From: Nannocystis bainbridge
GTDB lineage: Bacteria > Myxococcota_A > Polyangia > Nannocystales > Nannocystaceae
Direction: 5' to 3'
Assembly: GCF_028368995.1 (NCBI RefSeq)
Contig: NZ_JAQNDL010000003.1
Coordinates: forward strand, 62,001 to 126,000
DNA: 64,000 nucleotides
Under the pieces are notes generated by a model that was not told the DNA's origin, searched no databases, and worked only from the letters and a program-made list of their open reading frames with translations. How positions within the stretch are numbered: the first letter of the stretch is position 1; each line of letters begins with the position of its first letter. This document shows positions 1-9,716 of the stretch, piece after piece. Position numbers and translations under genes: made by a program.

Positions 1-3000
1 ACCCCGGCGCCGCCGACGTGGAGCTCGCCGAACACCCCGATCGGCGCCGGCTCGCCCGCCGGGTCGAGCACGTACACCTGCACGCCCGCCAGCGGCCCCC
101 CGATCGGCGGCGGGCCCTCGCCCGGCTCGCACGCCGCCGCCGTCGCGCACACCGTCGTCTCGGTCGGCCCGTAGGCGTTGACGAACCGGCGCCCGCGGCC
201 CCAGCGGCGCACCAGCTCGGCGCTGCAGGCCTCGCCCGCCGCCACCACGTGCACCAGGTCCGGCAGCGGCTCGTCGCCCATCGCCGCCAGCAGCGACGGC
301 GGCAGCACGCACATCGACACCCGTTGCTCGCGCAGCAGCGCCGCGAACTCCGGCCCTGGCACCGGCAGCCCTGGCGGCACCAGGCACAGCGTCGCCCCCG
401 CGCCCCACGCCAGCAGCAGCTCGAACACGAACGCGTCGAAGCTCAGCGCCGAGAACTGCAGCACCACGCTGCCGTCCGTCAGCCCGAACAGCCCCCGCTG
501 CGCCCGCGCCAGGTTGATCGCGCTGCGGTGCTCGATCACCACCCCCTTCGGCCGGCCCGTCGAGCCCGACGTGTAGATCACATAGGCCGCGCGCCCCGGA
601 TCGTCGCTCACCGTCACGTCCGTCGCCTCGGCCGCGATCGCCTCGTGATCGGCGTCGAGCCGGATCACCTGGCGCCCCGCGAACCGCTCCGCCAGGCGCG
701 CCTGCGTCAGCACCACCTGCGCCCCGCTGTCGGCCAGCATGAACTGCAGCCGCTCCGCCGGGTACGCCGGGTCGAGCGGCAAAAACGCCGCCCCGGCCTT
801 GAGCACCGCCACCACCGCGATCACCAGCTCGAGCGAGCGCTCGACGCTGATCGCCACCAGCGACTCCGCTCCCACGCCGCGGGCCGCCAGGTGGCGCGCC
901 AGCAGCTCCGCGCGCCGCTCGAGCTCCCCGTACGTCAGCCGCGCCGCCCCGAGCATCACCGCCACTCGCAGCGGATCGCTGGCGGCCGCCTCGGCCACCA
1001 GCGCGTGCATCATCGCCGCCCCGCCCTGCGCCAGCGCCGGCGTCGCATTCCAGCGCGTCACCACCTCGGCCCGCTCCTCCGGCCCGAGCAGCGGCGCCTG
1101 CGACACCCGCCCTTGCGGCCGCGCGATCGCCCCGCGCAGCAGCGCCAGCAGGTGCTCGCCCATGCGCTCGATCGTCGCCCGCTCGAACAGGTCCGCGCTG
1201 TACTCGAGCAGCGCCGACAGCTCGCCGTCCTCGTCGCGCACGTAAAGCGTCAGGTCGAACACCGCCCGCGGCACGTCCGCCTCGACGCTCTCGACCTCCA
1301 GCCCCGCCAGCCGCAGCTCGCGGGCCCCCGGGGGCTGCGGCGCGAAGCCGACCTGCACGATCGGGTTGTGGCTCAGCGTCCGCTCGGGCCGCAGCTCCTG
1401 GACGATGCGGTCGAACGGCACCGCGTCGTGATCGTAGGCCGCCAGCGTCGTCTTGCGCACCTGCGTCAGCAGCTCGGCGAAGCTCGGGTCGCTGGCCAGG
1501 TCGACGCGGATCGGCAGCGTATTGACGAAGAACCCGACCAGCCCCTCGAGCTCGACCCGATCGCGGGCCGCCGTCGGCACCCCGAGCACGATCGTCGATT
1601 CACCGGCGTAGCGGTGCAGCAGCGCCGCGAACCCGGCCAGCAGCACCAGCGTCGGCGACAGCCCCGCCGGCGCGCCCAGGCGGCGCAGCCCCGCGCTGAC
1701 CTCGGCCCCCGGCCGCAGCGCGACCGCCCCGCCGCGGAAGCTCTGCACGCTCGGCCGCGGCCGGTCGGTCGGCAGCGACAACAGCCGTGGCGCCCCCGCC
1801 AGCGCCTCGCGCCACCACGCGATCGACCGCTCCAGCCCCTGCTGCAGGCGCCCGCGCTCCCACGCCGCGTAGTCGGCGAACTGCAGCCCCAGCGGCACCA
1901 GCCCGGCCGCCATCCCCCGGCGCTCCGCCTCGTAAAGGGCCGCCAGCTCGTCGAGCAGCAGCCGCATCGACCACCCGTCGACGACGATGTGGTGCAGGTC
2001 GAGCAGCAGGAAATGCTCATCGTCGGCGAGCTGGATCAGGCACCCGCGGAACAGCGGGCCGCGCGACAGATCGAACGGCCGCCGCACCTCGCTCGCGAGC
2101 CGGCGCTCGAGCTCGAGCGCGCGCAGCTCGGCCGGCAGGCTGCGCAGGTCGAAGCGGCGCAGCGGCACCGCCACGCGCTCGCCGATCACCTGCCGCGCCT
2201 GGCCTGCGACCTCGACGAAGGTCGTGCGCAGCGACTCGTGGCGCTCGACCAGCGCATCGAGCCCGCGCTGCAGCGCCGCCGCGTCGAGCGACCCGCGCAG
2301 GCGGAACCCGTGCGGGCAGTTGTAGGCCGTGCTGTCCGGCGCCAGGCGGTCGAGGAAGAACAGCCGCTCCTGCGCCAGCGACAGCGGCAGCGGCCCGTCC
2401 CGCCGCGCCGGCGCGATCGGGCTCGGCTCGCTCGCCGGCGCCCGTCGGGCCCGCACCAGCCCCGCCAGCGCCGCCACCGTCGGCCCCGCGTAGAGCTGCG
2501 CCAGTGACAGCTCGACCGCGAACGTCCGCCGCACCCGCGCCAGCACCTGCGTCGCCAGCAGCGAGTGTCCGCCGAGCGCGAAGAAATCGTCGTGCGCCCC
2601 GACCCGCTCGACCTTCAACACGTCCTGCCAGATCGCCGCCAGCGACACCTCGAGCTCCGAGCGCGGCGGCACCGACGTGCTCGCCGTCGCGTCGTCCTCC
2701 GGCCGCGGCAGCGCCCGCTTGTCGATCTTCCCGTTGGGCGTCAGCGGCATCGCCGGCAGCCCGACGAACGCCGTCGGGATCATCGCCTCCGTCAGCGACC
2801 GGCGCAGGAACACCCGCAGCTCGGCCGCCACGTCGCAGGCCGCCTCGCCGTGGCTGGCCACGAAGTAGGCCACCAGCCGGCGCTCGCCCGGCGTGTCCTC
2901 GCGGGCGACCACCACCGCCTCCTGCACCCGCGGGTGGCGGGAGATCGCCGACAGCACCTCGCCGAGCTCGACCCGGACCCCGCGGATCTTCACCTGGTCG

Positions 3001-5585
3001 TCGCGCCGGCCCAGGTAATCGATGGTGCCGTCGGGCCGCTGGCGGGTGATGTCGCCGGTGCGATAAAGGCGGGCGCCGGGCTCGCTGGCGAACGGGTCGG
3101 GCACGAACCGCTCGGCCGTCAGGTCGGGCCGGCCCCAGTAGCCGCGGGCCAGGCCCTCGCCGCCGAGGTACAGCTCGCCGGGCACGCCGACCGGGCACGG
3201 GTTCATGTGCGGGTCGAGCACGAACACCCGCGTATTGGCGATCGGCCGCCCGATCGGCGGGTGCGGCACCCACTGCGAGCGCGCTTCGGGCAGCGCGTAC
3301 GCGGTCACCACGTGCGTCTCCGCCGGCCCGTAGTGGTTGTGCAGCGTGCACCGCGGCAGCCGCTCGAACAGCGCGATCACGGGCGCGGTCAGGTGCATCT
3401 GCTCGCCCGACGTCGTCACCTCTCGCAGGCTGCGCAGCACCTCGGGCCGGTCGGCGAACTCCTCCGCCAGCTGCTGCAGCACCACCACCGGCAGGATGAC
3501 CTTCTCGAGCGCCTCGGCCTCGATCGTCGCCCCGAGCCGGGCCACGTCGTGGCGGACCGCCTCGTCGATCATGTGGACCGCGCCGCCGGTGCGCCACGCC
3601 GTGAACAGCTCGTAGAAGCACAGATCGAAGCCCAGCGCCGCGAACTGCAGCGTGCGCGCCCCGCCGAGCAGCGCCTCCGCGTGCCACTCGATCAGATTGA
3701 CCAGCGCCGCGTGCGGCATGCCGATCCCCTTCGGCCGGCCCGTCGAGCCCGACGTGTAGATCACGTAGGCCAGGTCGCCCGGGTCGGTGCGCGGCAGCGG
3801 CACCGGGCTGGCCTCGACCGCCACCTCGACCAGCACCGGCTGGGCCTGGCTCGGCGGCAGCGTGGCCGCCAGGTCGGCGCGCGTCACCATCGCCACCGCC
3901 CCGCTGTCGGCCACGATCCACGCCAGCCGCTCCGGCGGGTAGGCCGGGTCGAGCGGCACGTAGGTCCCGCCCGCCAGCAAGATCGCCAGCACCCCGACCG
4001 CCAGCTCGAGCGAGCGGTCGAGGAACAGCCCCACCGGCACGTCGGCGCCGACCCCCAGCCCGCGCAGGCGCCACGCCAGCCGGGTCGCGCGCGCCTGCAG
4101 CTCGCGGTACGTCAGGCTCTGGCCGCCGCACACCACCGCCGGCGCGTCGGGCGTGCGCGAGGCCTGGGCCGCGAACAGCCCCTGCAGGCAATCGGGCCCG
4201 AGGTAGGCCGCGCCGGTCGCGTTCCACGCGTGCACCACCGTCTGCAGCTCGGCCGGCACCAGCAGCGCCAGCGTGCTGACCGGCCGCGCCGGCTCGGCCA
4301 GCGCCGCCACCAGCACCATCTCCCAGTGACCGAGCAGCCGCGCCACCGTGTCGGGCTCGAACAGGTCGCGGTCGTACGCGGCCAGCAGCAGCCCCTCGCG
4401 CAGATCGATCGCCAGCTCGAGCTCGTGCGCGACGACCCCGAGGTCGAGCGCGACCCCCGACGGCTCGTCGCTGGCGCCGTGGAAATACACCTGGCACTCG
4501 GGCGCGCGAGTCGTCATCGCCGCCACCAGCGAGGCCAGCGCGCCGTGCTCCTGCGCCGTGGCGATCGCCGCCTGCGTGCGCGCCAGCAGCGAACCGAAGC
4601 CCTGCTCCGGCAGGACCGCGACGCGCAGCATCCAGCGGTCGGCCACCGGCCCCAGGCGCGGCTTCTCGCCCGCCTGGGCCGCGCGCGCCTCGACCACCAG
4701 CTCGGCCTGCCCGGTGTAGCGGTGCAGCACCGCCAGCAGGCCGGTCAGCGCGACCGTCTCGACCTCGACCCCGCCGCGGGAGGCCGCGGCCGTCAGCGCC
4801 GCCGGCACGTCGTCGCCGAGCCGCCGCGACGCCCTGGCCCCAGGACGGGCCGGCACCGGCGAGCGCGGGCGATCCACCGGCAGCTCGAGCAGCGCCGGCG
4901 CGCCGGCGTGCTGGGCTTGCCACCAGGCGATCGCGCTGCGGGTCTGCGGCGACTCCAGCGACTCGGCCTGGGCCCGCAGGTGCTGGGTATAACGCCCGGT
5001 CACCTGTCCGGGCATTGGACCGGACCCCTCCACCAGCATTCGCCATTCCTTAAGGAGGCACTCCGCGTCGCTGTCTGCATCGGCGAGCAGCGCGTGCACG
5101 ACCAATACTGCCAGGTGCCGATCGGCGCGCTGGCGGATCAGGCAGACTCGCCACGGCGGCTCGGCCTGCGGATCGAGCCCGCCGCGCGCCGCCTCGCCGG
5201 CGCGGCACAGCACCTCCTCCTCGCTCCAGTCGCCGCCCTCGACGCGGACCAGCCGCGGCGACGCGGCCGCGGCGATCACCTGCAGCAGCCGCGCTTCGCC
5301 GGTCTCCTGCGTCCCCTCGCAGAAGGTCGTCCGCAGCAGATCGTGGCGCTCCCCGAGCCGCAGCGTCGCCTGCTCGAGCCGCCCGACGTCGACCGCCCCG
5401 TCGACCCACGCCGCGGCGCAGCGGTGGTGGACCGGCGACGGCCCGAACAGCCCCAGACGCAGCCATACCAGCGCCTGCTCGCAAGAAGCAGCGATTGTGT
5501 AGCCGGCGACAGGACCCTCGCGGTGCGGCGGTCCGAGGTCGATCGAGTCCACTCCTGTGTATACATCCGAGCGACGAAGGTGCAC
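1..5585 (-). CDS. Non-ribosomal peptide synthetase, 5' part (C-like, A, T, C, A...), truncated by the window edge
   Basis: The minus-strand frame has no stop from about 5808 to base 1. Domains in order: an N-terminal condensation-like domain (about 5550-4250) with RHDLLRTTF but a degenerate active site (VVHALLADADS near 5071-5103 instead of HHxxxDG), as in some starter modules. Next is an adenylation domain with YVIYTSGSTGRPKG at 3727-3768, FDLCFYE near 3625, HNHYGPAETH and NGKIDK at 2718-2736. A carrier protein follows with FFALGGHSLL at 2557-2586. Then comes a canonical condensation domain with HHIVVDGWS at 1969-1994, and a second adenylation domain with the same A3 motif at 543-586 that reaches GELHVGGAG at the edge. 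So at least two amino acids are loaded and one peptide bond formed. No ATG precedes the C-like domain. GTG 5585 was chosen after GGGGGA; GTG 5552 or 5745 are alternatives. Substrates were not assigned. Confidence 0.93.
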   Translation of the reverse strand, partial: MHLRRSDVYTGVDSIDLGPPHREGPVAGYTIAASCEQALVWLRLGLFGPSPVHHRCAAAWVDGAVDVGRLEQATLRLGERHDLLRTTFCEGTQETGEARLLQVIAAAASPRLVRVEGGDWSEEEVLCRAGEAARGGLDPQAEPPWRVCLIRQRADRHLAVLVVHALLADADSDAECLLKEWRMLVEGSGPMPGQVTGRYTQHLRAQAESLESPQTRSAIAWWQAQHAGAPALLELPVDRPRSPVPARPGARASRRLGDDVPAALTAAASRGGVEVETVALTGLLAVLHRYTGQAELVVEARAAQAGEKPRLGPVADRWMLRVAVLPEQGFGSLLARTQAAIATAQEHGALASLVAAMTTRAPECQVYFHGASDEPSGVALDLGVVAHELELAIDLREGLLLAAYDRDLFEPDTVARLLGHWEMVLVAALAEPARPVSTLALLVPAELQTVVHAWNATGAAYLGPDCLQGLFAAQASRTPDAPAVVCGGQSLTYRELQARATRLAWRLRGLGVGADVPVGLFLDRSLELAVGVLAILLAGGTYVPLDPAYPPERLAWIVADSGAVAMVTRADLAATLPPSQAQPVLVEVAVEASPVPLPRTDPGDLAYVIYTSGSTGRPKGIGMPHAALVNLIEWHAEALLGGARTLQFAALGFDLCFYELFTAWRTGGAVHMIDEAVRHDVARLGATIEAEALEKVILPVVVLQQLAEEFADRPEVLRSLREVTTSGEQMHLTAPVIALFERLPRCTLHNHYGPAETHVVTAYALPEARSQWVPHPPIGRPIANTRVFVLDPHMNPCPVGVPGELYLGGEGLARGYWGRPDLTAERFVPDPFASEPGARLYRTGDITRQRPDGTIDYLGRRDDQVKIRGVRVELGEVLSAISRHPRVQEAVVVAREDTPGERRLVAYFVASHGEAACDVAAELRVFLRRSLTEAMIPTAFVGLPAMPLTPNGKIDKRALPRPEDDATASTSVPPRSELEVSLAAIWQDVLKVERVGAHDDFFALGGHSLLATQVLARVRRTFAVELSLAQLYAGPTVAALAGLVRARRAPASEPSPIAPARRDGPLPLSLAQERLFFLDRLAPDSTAYNCPHGFRLRGSLDAAALQRGLDALVERHESLRTTFVEVAGQARQVIGERVAVPLRRFDLRSLPAELRALELERRLASEVRRPFDLSRGPLFRGCLIQLADDEHFLLLDLHHIVVDGWSMRLLLDELAALYEAERRGMAAGLVPLGLQFADYAAWERGRLQQGLERSIAWWREALAGAPRLLSLPTDRPRPSVQSFRGGAVALRPGAEVSAGLRRLGAPAGLSPTLVLLAGFAALLHRYAGESTIVLGVPTAARDRVELEGLVGFFVNTLPIRVDLASDPSFAELLTQVRKTTLAAYDHDAVPFDRIVQELRPERTLSHNPIVQVGFAPQPPGARELRLAGLEVESVEADVPRAVFDLTLYVRDEDGELSALLEYSADLFERATIERMGEHLLALLRGAIARPQGRVSQAPLLGPEERAEVVTRWNATPALAQGGAAMMHALVAEAAASDPLRVAVMLGAARLTYGELERRAELLARHLAARGVGAESLVAISVERSLELVIAVVAVLKAGAAFLPLDPAYPAERLQFMLADSGAQVVLTQARLAERFAGRQVIRLDADHEAIAAEATDVTVSDDPGRAAYVIYTSGSTGRPKGVVIEHRSAINLARAQRGLFGLTDGSVVLQFSALSFDAFVFELLLAWGAGATLCLVPPGLPVPGPEFAALLREQRVSMCVLPPSLLAAMGDEPLPDLVHVVAAGEACSAELVRRWGRGRRFVNAYGPTETTVCATAAACEPGEGPPPIGGPLAGVQVYVLDPAGEPAPIGVFGELHVGGAG

Positions 5586-5770
5586 ATTTCCCCCTGGATG
5601 CGCGAACAGCACGCGCTGGAGCGATCTGCTCCCGTCCCGCGGATTCGCCTCGGCGCGGATACGTATCGCCGGGTGAATGTCCGTAGTCGTGGAGCCAAAT
5701 AAAAGGCGAAGTCCCGTGCAGCGGGTGTGAATAGATATACACCGCGCCACACCGCCGACTACCAGGAATT

Positions 5771-6031
5771 CTACTGAGCGGACAGATGTCCGCAAGTCAC
5801 CTCGCAAATGTCATTTGCCAGACTCACGAACTCGCGACGCAGTCCGGCGAACAAGCACTCTCGCGTCGGCGCCTCGGCGCGGCGAGGTCCGCGGAGATCT
5901 CTCTTGTGAATGACGTCGTGGAACAATTGCGGCTCCTGCAGTGAAACGCCCGCCGCGCGCCTCGCCCGGTCCGCAGCCGTTCGCCGGCCCTCGGCAGGAG
6001 CGGTCGGCATCGCGCATCCTTGGCTGTGCAT
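5771..6031 (-). CDS. Small hypothetical ORF upstream of the NRPS (86 aa)
   Basis: An ATG at 6031 opens an 86-residue frame ending about 185 bases before the chosen NRPS start, on the same strand. The C-terminal two thirds (LQEPQLFHDVIHKRDLRG through FVSLANDICEVTCGHLSAQ) is more protein-like than the surrounding Arg/Ala/Pro-rich shadow frames, and it ends with two cysteines four residues apart. It is not an MbtH-like protein, since the conserved Trp/Pro motif is absent. I do not recognise the family. It could be a small leader or NRPS-linked peptide, or a chance frame. Confidence 0.3.
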   Translation of the reverse strand: MHSQGCAMPTAPAEGRRTAADRARRAAGVSLQEPQLFHDVIHKRDLRGPRRAEAPTRECLFAGLRREFVSLANDICEVTCGHLSAQ

Positions 6032-7251
6032 CGGTGTGTCTCCACATTTCACGAGCGCTCGCGGACGCGGACGCTCTTCAGGCGAACGGTCGTCGACTGC
6101 TGCTTGCCGGGCCCCTGACCGGGCCGCCCGGCGCGACCTGACGGTGAACGAACGTCCCGGAGATCGCCGGGCGAAATCATGGCACCCCGCATCGAGGTGC
6201 CTGCAATCGATCGCGGCCGCGTGTTCGTCGCGGCTGGCGACGCGCGCGCGACGGGCCCGCGCCCCTGCGCGTGACCCGATCGCCAGCGCCCCGCGAATCT
6301 CCGCCAGGGCCCGCCGCCGAGCTCCGCTCGCGCCCGCGATCTCGCAGCCTCCCGCGAGCCGCACCGCCGACGGGCGCTCGCCGACCCGCCTCGCCGCAGG
6401 CTGGCACCTCGCGCCGAAAGCATGCCCCCGCGCGCCGCCGCGAGCGGACGCTGCAGCGCCCGGACCGTCGAGCCGCGGGTGCGAACACGGCGTGGCTCGA
6501 CCCTGCCGCGGAAGGCGCCCCGAATCACGCGCACGCCCCCGAGCCTTCGCCCGCGCGCCGCCCCGAGCCATTGATACGACACCGCGAGCGCGATTGTCAG
6601 CAGGACCGAATCGCGGCTCGCCCGCGTCCCTTCGACGATTCGACGCGATCGCCCGCTCGCGTCGAACATCGCCCAGGGTCGAGCCCTCGGAGACCCGCCC
6701 GAAAACAGTCGGCATCTTCCGACGGTACCCGCCGCGCCCGCGAATCGCAACCGGCGCAGCACCGGCGATCGCTCGTTCGCACCACCACGAGTTGCGGCCT
6801 GCAGACAGCACCTGTCGATTCACCCGCCATCCCGCTCGCGTGCGCCGCCCCGCGGCCGATTGGCCGCATGTCTCAAAGGACATCCCGATCGCCGCCCAGG
6901 GCGGCCGGCGGCATGCTTCGCGCGAATCACGGCGGGGTCATCCGCCCGGCCGCCTCGTCGGCGCCTGCTCGTCGCGCATCACCCTGAGGGTCGGCAACGC
7001 CTGCCTCGACGGCGCGCAGCGGCTGCGTCTCCGGCGAGGCACGCAAGTGCCGGCACGCCGCTCGCCCGCGCATCGCTGCGACCAGACCTCACCAGCGCCG
7101 GCTCCGCGAACCCCACCGTTTGCCCCGAGCACCGCTCGGCGAACCCCGGGTGACAGGAGGCCCGCGTCACACCTCTTCGCAATCACCGGTGCATCCGGCC
7201 CCCATCCTTGCGCTGCTCACATTGCCTGCCGCTCGCGCGCACCGGCCGGGA
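6032..7251. other. Long gene-poor stretch between NRPS region and lipoprotein gene
   Basis: About 1.2 kb in which all open frames on both strands translate to Arg/Ala/Pro-rich sequence without recognisable domains. A 519-residue plus-strand frame crosses it but looks like GC-driven openness rather than a gene. I see no RNA gene, repeat array or transposase remnant here. Confidence 0.6.
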
Positions 7252-7971
7252 TCACGCCCGGCGCTCGGCGATGTGAATCGCCGACGTCACGCTCTGCGCC
7301 ACCGTCTCCTGCAGCAGCGCCGAGAACATCGTGTACGCCGCCTTTTGCCCGTAGTAGAGCCCGACCGCCCGGCGCTCGTCGATGCGGAAGCCGTGGCGCC
7401 ACGCGACCGCCCCGGTGTCGGCGCGACGGATCTCCACGTCCAGCTCCCCGGCGAACGAGAGGAAGCTGAACGGCACCCCGATCACCGCCAGCAGCCCCAG
7501 CGGCACCGCGTTGCTGTGCACGCGCATCTCGGTGCGGCGGATCGCCCCGTCGATCACGAACGTCGCCTCGCCGCCGGCGCGACAGCGTTCGGGCGAGGCC
7601 GTGACTTCAATGGCCCAGTCGGGCCGCGCCTCGCGGATCGTCGCCGCCAGCAGGTCCGGCAGCGCCGTGCGCAGGTCACCCGCGCGCACCAGCGGCCGCC
7701 CGTTCTTGCTGCCCACGAAGCCGCCGCGGTCGACCTGATGGAACGTGTGCCCCATATAGAAGAGATTGGGCCCGGGGATCAGGCCGACCGGCGAGGTCGT
7801 CGTCAGCACATCGCCGCGGAGGTCGTCGAAGCGGCACACCAGCAGCGACACCGGCGGCCCCACGGCCTCGGGCAGCGCGGGCAAGCGCACGGGCGCCTCG
7901 TGCAGCGACGCGAGGTGAGTGCTACAGCCCGCCGCCAGCAGCGACGCGACCACGAGTCCGCGTGAGAGCAT
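7252..7971 (-). CDS. Predicted lipoprotein of unknown function (239 aa)
   Basis: The protein begins MLSRGLVVASLLAAGCSTHL, a type II signal peptide with lipobox LAAGC, so it should be lipid-anchored in the cell envelope. The mature part carries no motif I can name. It holds a GLIPGPNLFYMGHTFHQ segment, a hydrophobic stretch PLGLLAVIGVPFSFLSFAG near residue 165, and a C-terminal helix-like segment that would sit well in an oligomeric outer-membrane auxiliary protein. That role is only a guess. The start codon is well supported by the signal peptide. Directly upstream lies the 117-bp repeat region. Confidence 0.8.
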   Translation of the reverse strand: MLSRGLVVASLLAAGCSTHLASLHEAPVRLPALPEAVGPPVSLLVCRFDDLRGDVLTTTSPVGLIPGPNLFYMGHTFHQVDRGGFVGSKNGRPLVRAGDLRTALPDLLAATIREARPDWAIEVTASPERCRAGGEATFVIDGAIRRTEMRVHSNAVPLGLLAVIGVPFSFLSFAGELDVEIRRADTGAVAWRHGFRIDERRAVGLYYGQKAAYTMFSALLQETVAQSVTSAIHIAERRA

Positions 7972-8126
7972 GCGGCCTTGAACCCGAAGGACCGGCGCCT
8001 ATTCCCGCGTCGGTCGCTGCTTCCGACGCGCTCGATCGCCCGCGCCGGGCCTGACCCGGGAAGACCCCCTGTTCTCGCAGGGATCGCCGGGCCTGCGATC
8101 GGCCCTCGCTTCACCGCTCCTGGGCT

Positions 8127-8360
8127 CGATCCTCCATCCCTGATGATTCGGCCGGCGAGCGGCCCTGCTCACAATCCTCCATCGCAGCCCCATCGCACGG
8201 CCCGTACTGCGATTGAACGCCCATGATTCGCCGCTCGTGGCTGCGATCCTCCATCCCTCATGACTCGCCCTGCGATCGGTCCTATCCAAAATCCTCCATC
8301 GCGGCATTCTTCGAACGGCCGGTAGTGCGATTGAAGAATGCACCCATCTGCACGGCACCC
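8127..8360. repeat. Imperfect direct repeat, about 117 bp, two units
   Basis: Unit 1 starts at CGATCCTCCATCCCT (8127) and unit 2 at the same motif (8244). Each unit also holds AATCCTCCATCGC (8173, 8291) and GTAnTGCGATTGAA (8204, 8323). Spacing is 117-119 bp, and part of a further copy (CTGCGATCGGCCCT) lies near 8094. Read on the minus strand (frame 7999-8376) the units encode a 39-residue repeat with WRI, GWRI and SGE, so a small repeat protein cannot be excluded. Noncoding repeats upstream of the lipoprotein gene seem more likely. Confidence 0.65.
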
Positions 8361-8567
8361 TGTTCATTGCCGACACCGCTCCACTCCGCGCCCCGCGGCC
8401 CGCGCGATGACCCTACGTCAGCAGCATTCGAGGTCCGGTTCGCACGCCGCTCGCGCACGTCGGTCCGGTCACGCACCGCGCAAGTCTTGCTGGCACCGAC
8501 CCCTGGTCGCGCGAATCGCCGATGATAGAGTCCGGTCCATCGATTGGCGATCGACCGGAGAATGGCC

Positions 8568-9347
8568 GTGACGGAGCCCATACGCGCATTGCGCCCCCGA
8601 ACCACCGAACTGCTGCGCGGCGACCTGCGTGACGTGAGCCTCGTCTCATTGTTGCAACTGGCCCAGGTCGAGGCGATCAGCGGCTGGCTGCGCATCGAGG
8701 GCCGCGGCGAGATTACCTTGCTCAAAGGTCATGTCGGCCTCGTCGCCTGCGGCCGCCTGAGCGGCGTCGAGGCCCTGCGCGAGCTCGCCTTCCACGACCG
8801 GGGCCGCTTCGTGCTCGCCCGCGGCGAGCCGGCCGGCGATCGCTGCGGCGACAACGTCACCTTCGCCCTGATGGACGCCTACCGCCTGCGCGACGAGTGG
8901 AAGCGGCTCGCCGACGCCGTCCTGCGGCGCGTCGGCGAGCGCCCGTGGAAGCCCACCGGCGGCCCCTTCGACCCGATCGTGCTCGAACTCGACGGTCGCC
9001 GCACCCTCGCCGAGCTCGTCGATCCCAACCCCGGCATCGCCACTCTGGTGATCGACGCCGCCCTCGACGCCCTGCGCCTCGGCGCCATCGAGCGCGTGCC
9101 CGAGGCCCAGCGGCGCCCGCCCCCGCTCACCGTGATCGACGGCAGCGACGCCGGCGACCCCGAAGACCCCGACGATTTGCTCGACCGCGGCCGCGATCTC
9201 GCGCGCCGCGGTGATTACGACGGCGCCGAGGCGCTGCTGCGCCGGGCCCTGGCCCGTCGGCCCGACGACCGCATCGCCCAACAGAACTTACGGGCCCTCG
9301 CCCGGCGCCGCGCCGCGCCCGGGCCCGAAACAGAGGACATCCGATGA
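8568..9347 (+). CDS. DUF4388 domain protein with C-terminal TPR-like segment
   Basis: The N-terminus (TTELLRGDLRDVSLVSLLQLAQVEAISGWLRIEG) followed by an LKGHVGLVACGRLSGVEAL segment is the pattern of DUF4388/PATAN-type domains, which in myxobacteria and relatives accompany GTPase and Roadblock signalling. The last 60 residues (LLDRGRDLARRGDYDGAEALLRRALARRPDD) form one TPR-like hairpin. GTG 8568 is preferred because GGAG at 8557-8560 lies 7 bases upstream; ATG 8562 is only one base from it. The stop overlaps the next start (ATGA at 9344-9347), so this is the first gene of a translationally coupled operon with two Roadblock genes and a protoglobin. Confidence 0.85.
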   Translation: MTEPIRALRPRTTELLRGDLRDVSLVSLLQLAQVEAISGWLRIEGRGEITLLKGHVGLVACGRLSGVEALRELAFHDRGRFVLARGEPAGDRCGDNVTFALMDAYRLRDEWKRLADAVLRRVGERPWKPTGGPFDPIVLELDGRRTLAELVDPNPGIATLVIDAALDALRLGAIERVPEAQRRPPPLTVIDGSDAGDPEDPDDLLDRGRDLARRGDYDGAEALLRRALARRPDDRIAQQNLRALARRRAAPGPETEDIR

Positions 9348-9712
9348 CTCGCTCCGAACAGATAAGCAAGCTGCTGCGCAACCTCTCCACCACCACCCCC
9401 GACATCGAGGCCGCTGCCGTGGTCGACAACGACGGCCTCCTGATCGCCTCGGCCCTGCCCGCCGACGTCGAGGACGACCGGGTCGCGGCCATGAGCGCCG
9501 CCCTCCTCGGCATGAGCGAGCGGATCGTCCGCGAGCTGGCGCGCGGCGACTTCTCGCTGGTCATGGTCCGCGGCACCCAGGGCTTCGTGATCCTGGCCCG
9601 CACCGGCGCCGACGCGGTGCTCACCGTGCTCGCCACCGAGGCCGCCAAGCTCGGCCTCGTGTTCCTCGACATCTCGCGCGCGGCGAAGGAGATCGGCCGC
9701 CTCCTCGGATAG
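9344..9712 (+). CDS. Roadblock/LC7 domain protein (MglB-like)
   Basis: 122 residues, the usual size of a single-domain Roadblock/LC7 protein. The helix LLRNLSTTTPDIEAAAVVDNDGLLIASAL and the strand-helix pattern SLVMVRGTQGFVILARTGADAVLTVLA are typical. Family members such as MglB act as dimers that bind or activate small Ras-like GTPases, often controlling polarity or motility in myxobacteria. No GTPase gene lies in this window, so the partner must be encoded elsewhere. The start overlaps the stop of the DUF4388 gene, and five bases separate it from the next Roadblock-like gene. Confidence 0.9.
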   Translation: MTRSEQISKLLRNLSTTTPDIEAAAVVDNDGLLIASALPADVEDDRVAAMSAALLGMSERIVRELARGDFSLVMVRGTQGFVILARTGADAVLTVLATEAAKLGLVFLDISRAAKEIGRLLG

Positions 9713-9716
9713 ACCC

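Noticed and set aside
2017..5046. A 1009-codon minus-strand frame starting ATGGCGAATGCTGG after AAGGA
   Set aside because: It is out of frame with the adenylation and carrier motifs and reads as Gly/Ala/Arg-rich sequence. The true NRPS frame passes through it.
18..5702. Long plus-strand open frames antisense to the NRPS (829 and 1045 codons)
   Set aside because: They are Arg/Ala/Gln-rich translations of the complement of conserved NRPS motifs and have no domains. High GC content leaves antisense frames open.
5910..7469. A 519-codon plus-strand frame
   Set aside because: The translation is Arg/Pro/Ser-rich without fold-like pattern, and its end is antisense to the lipoprotein gene.
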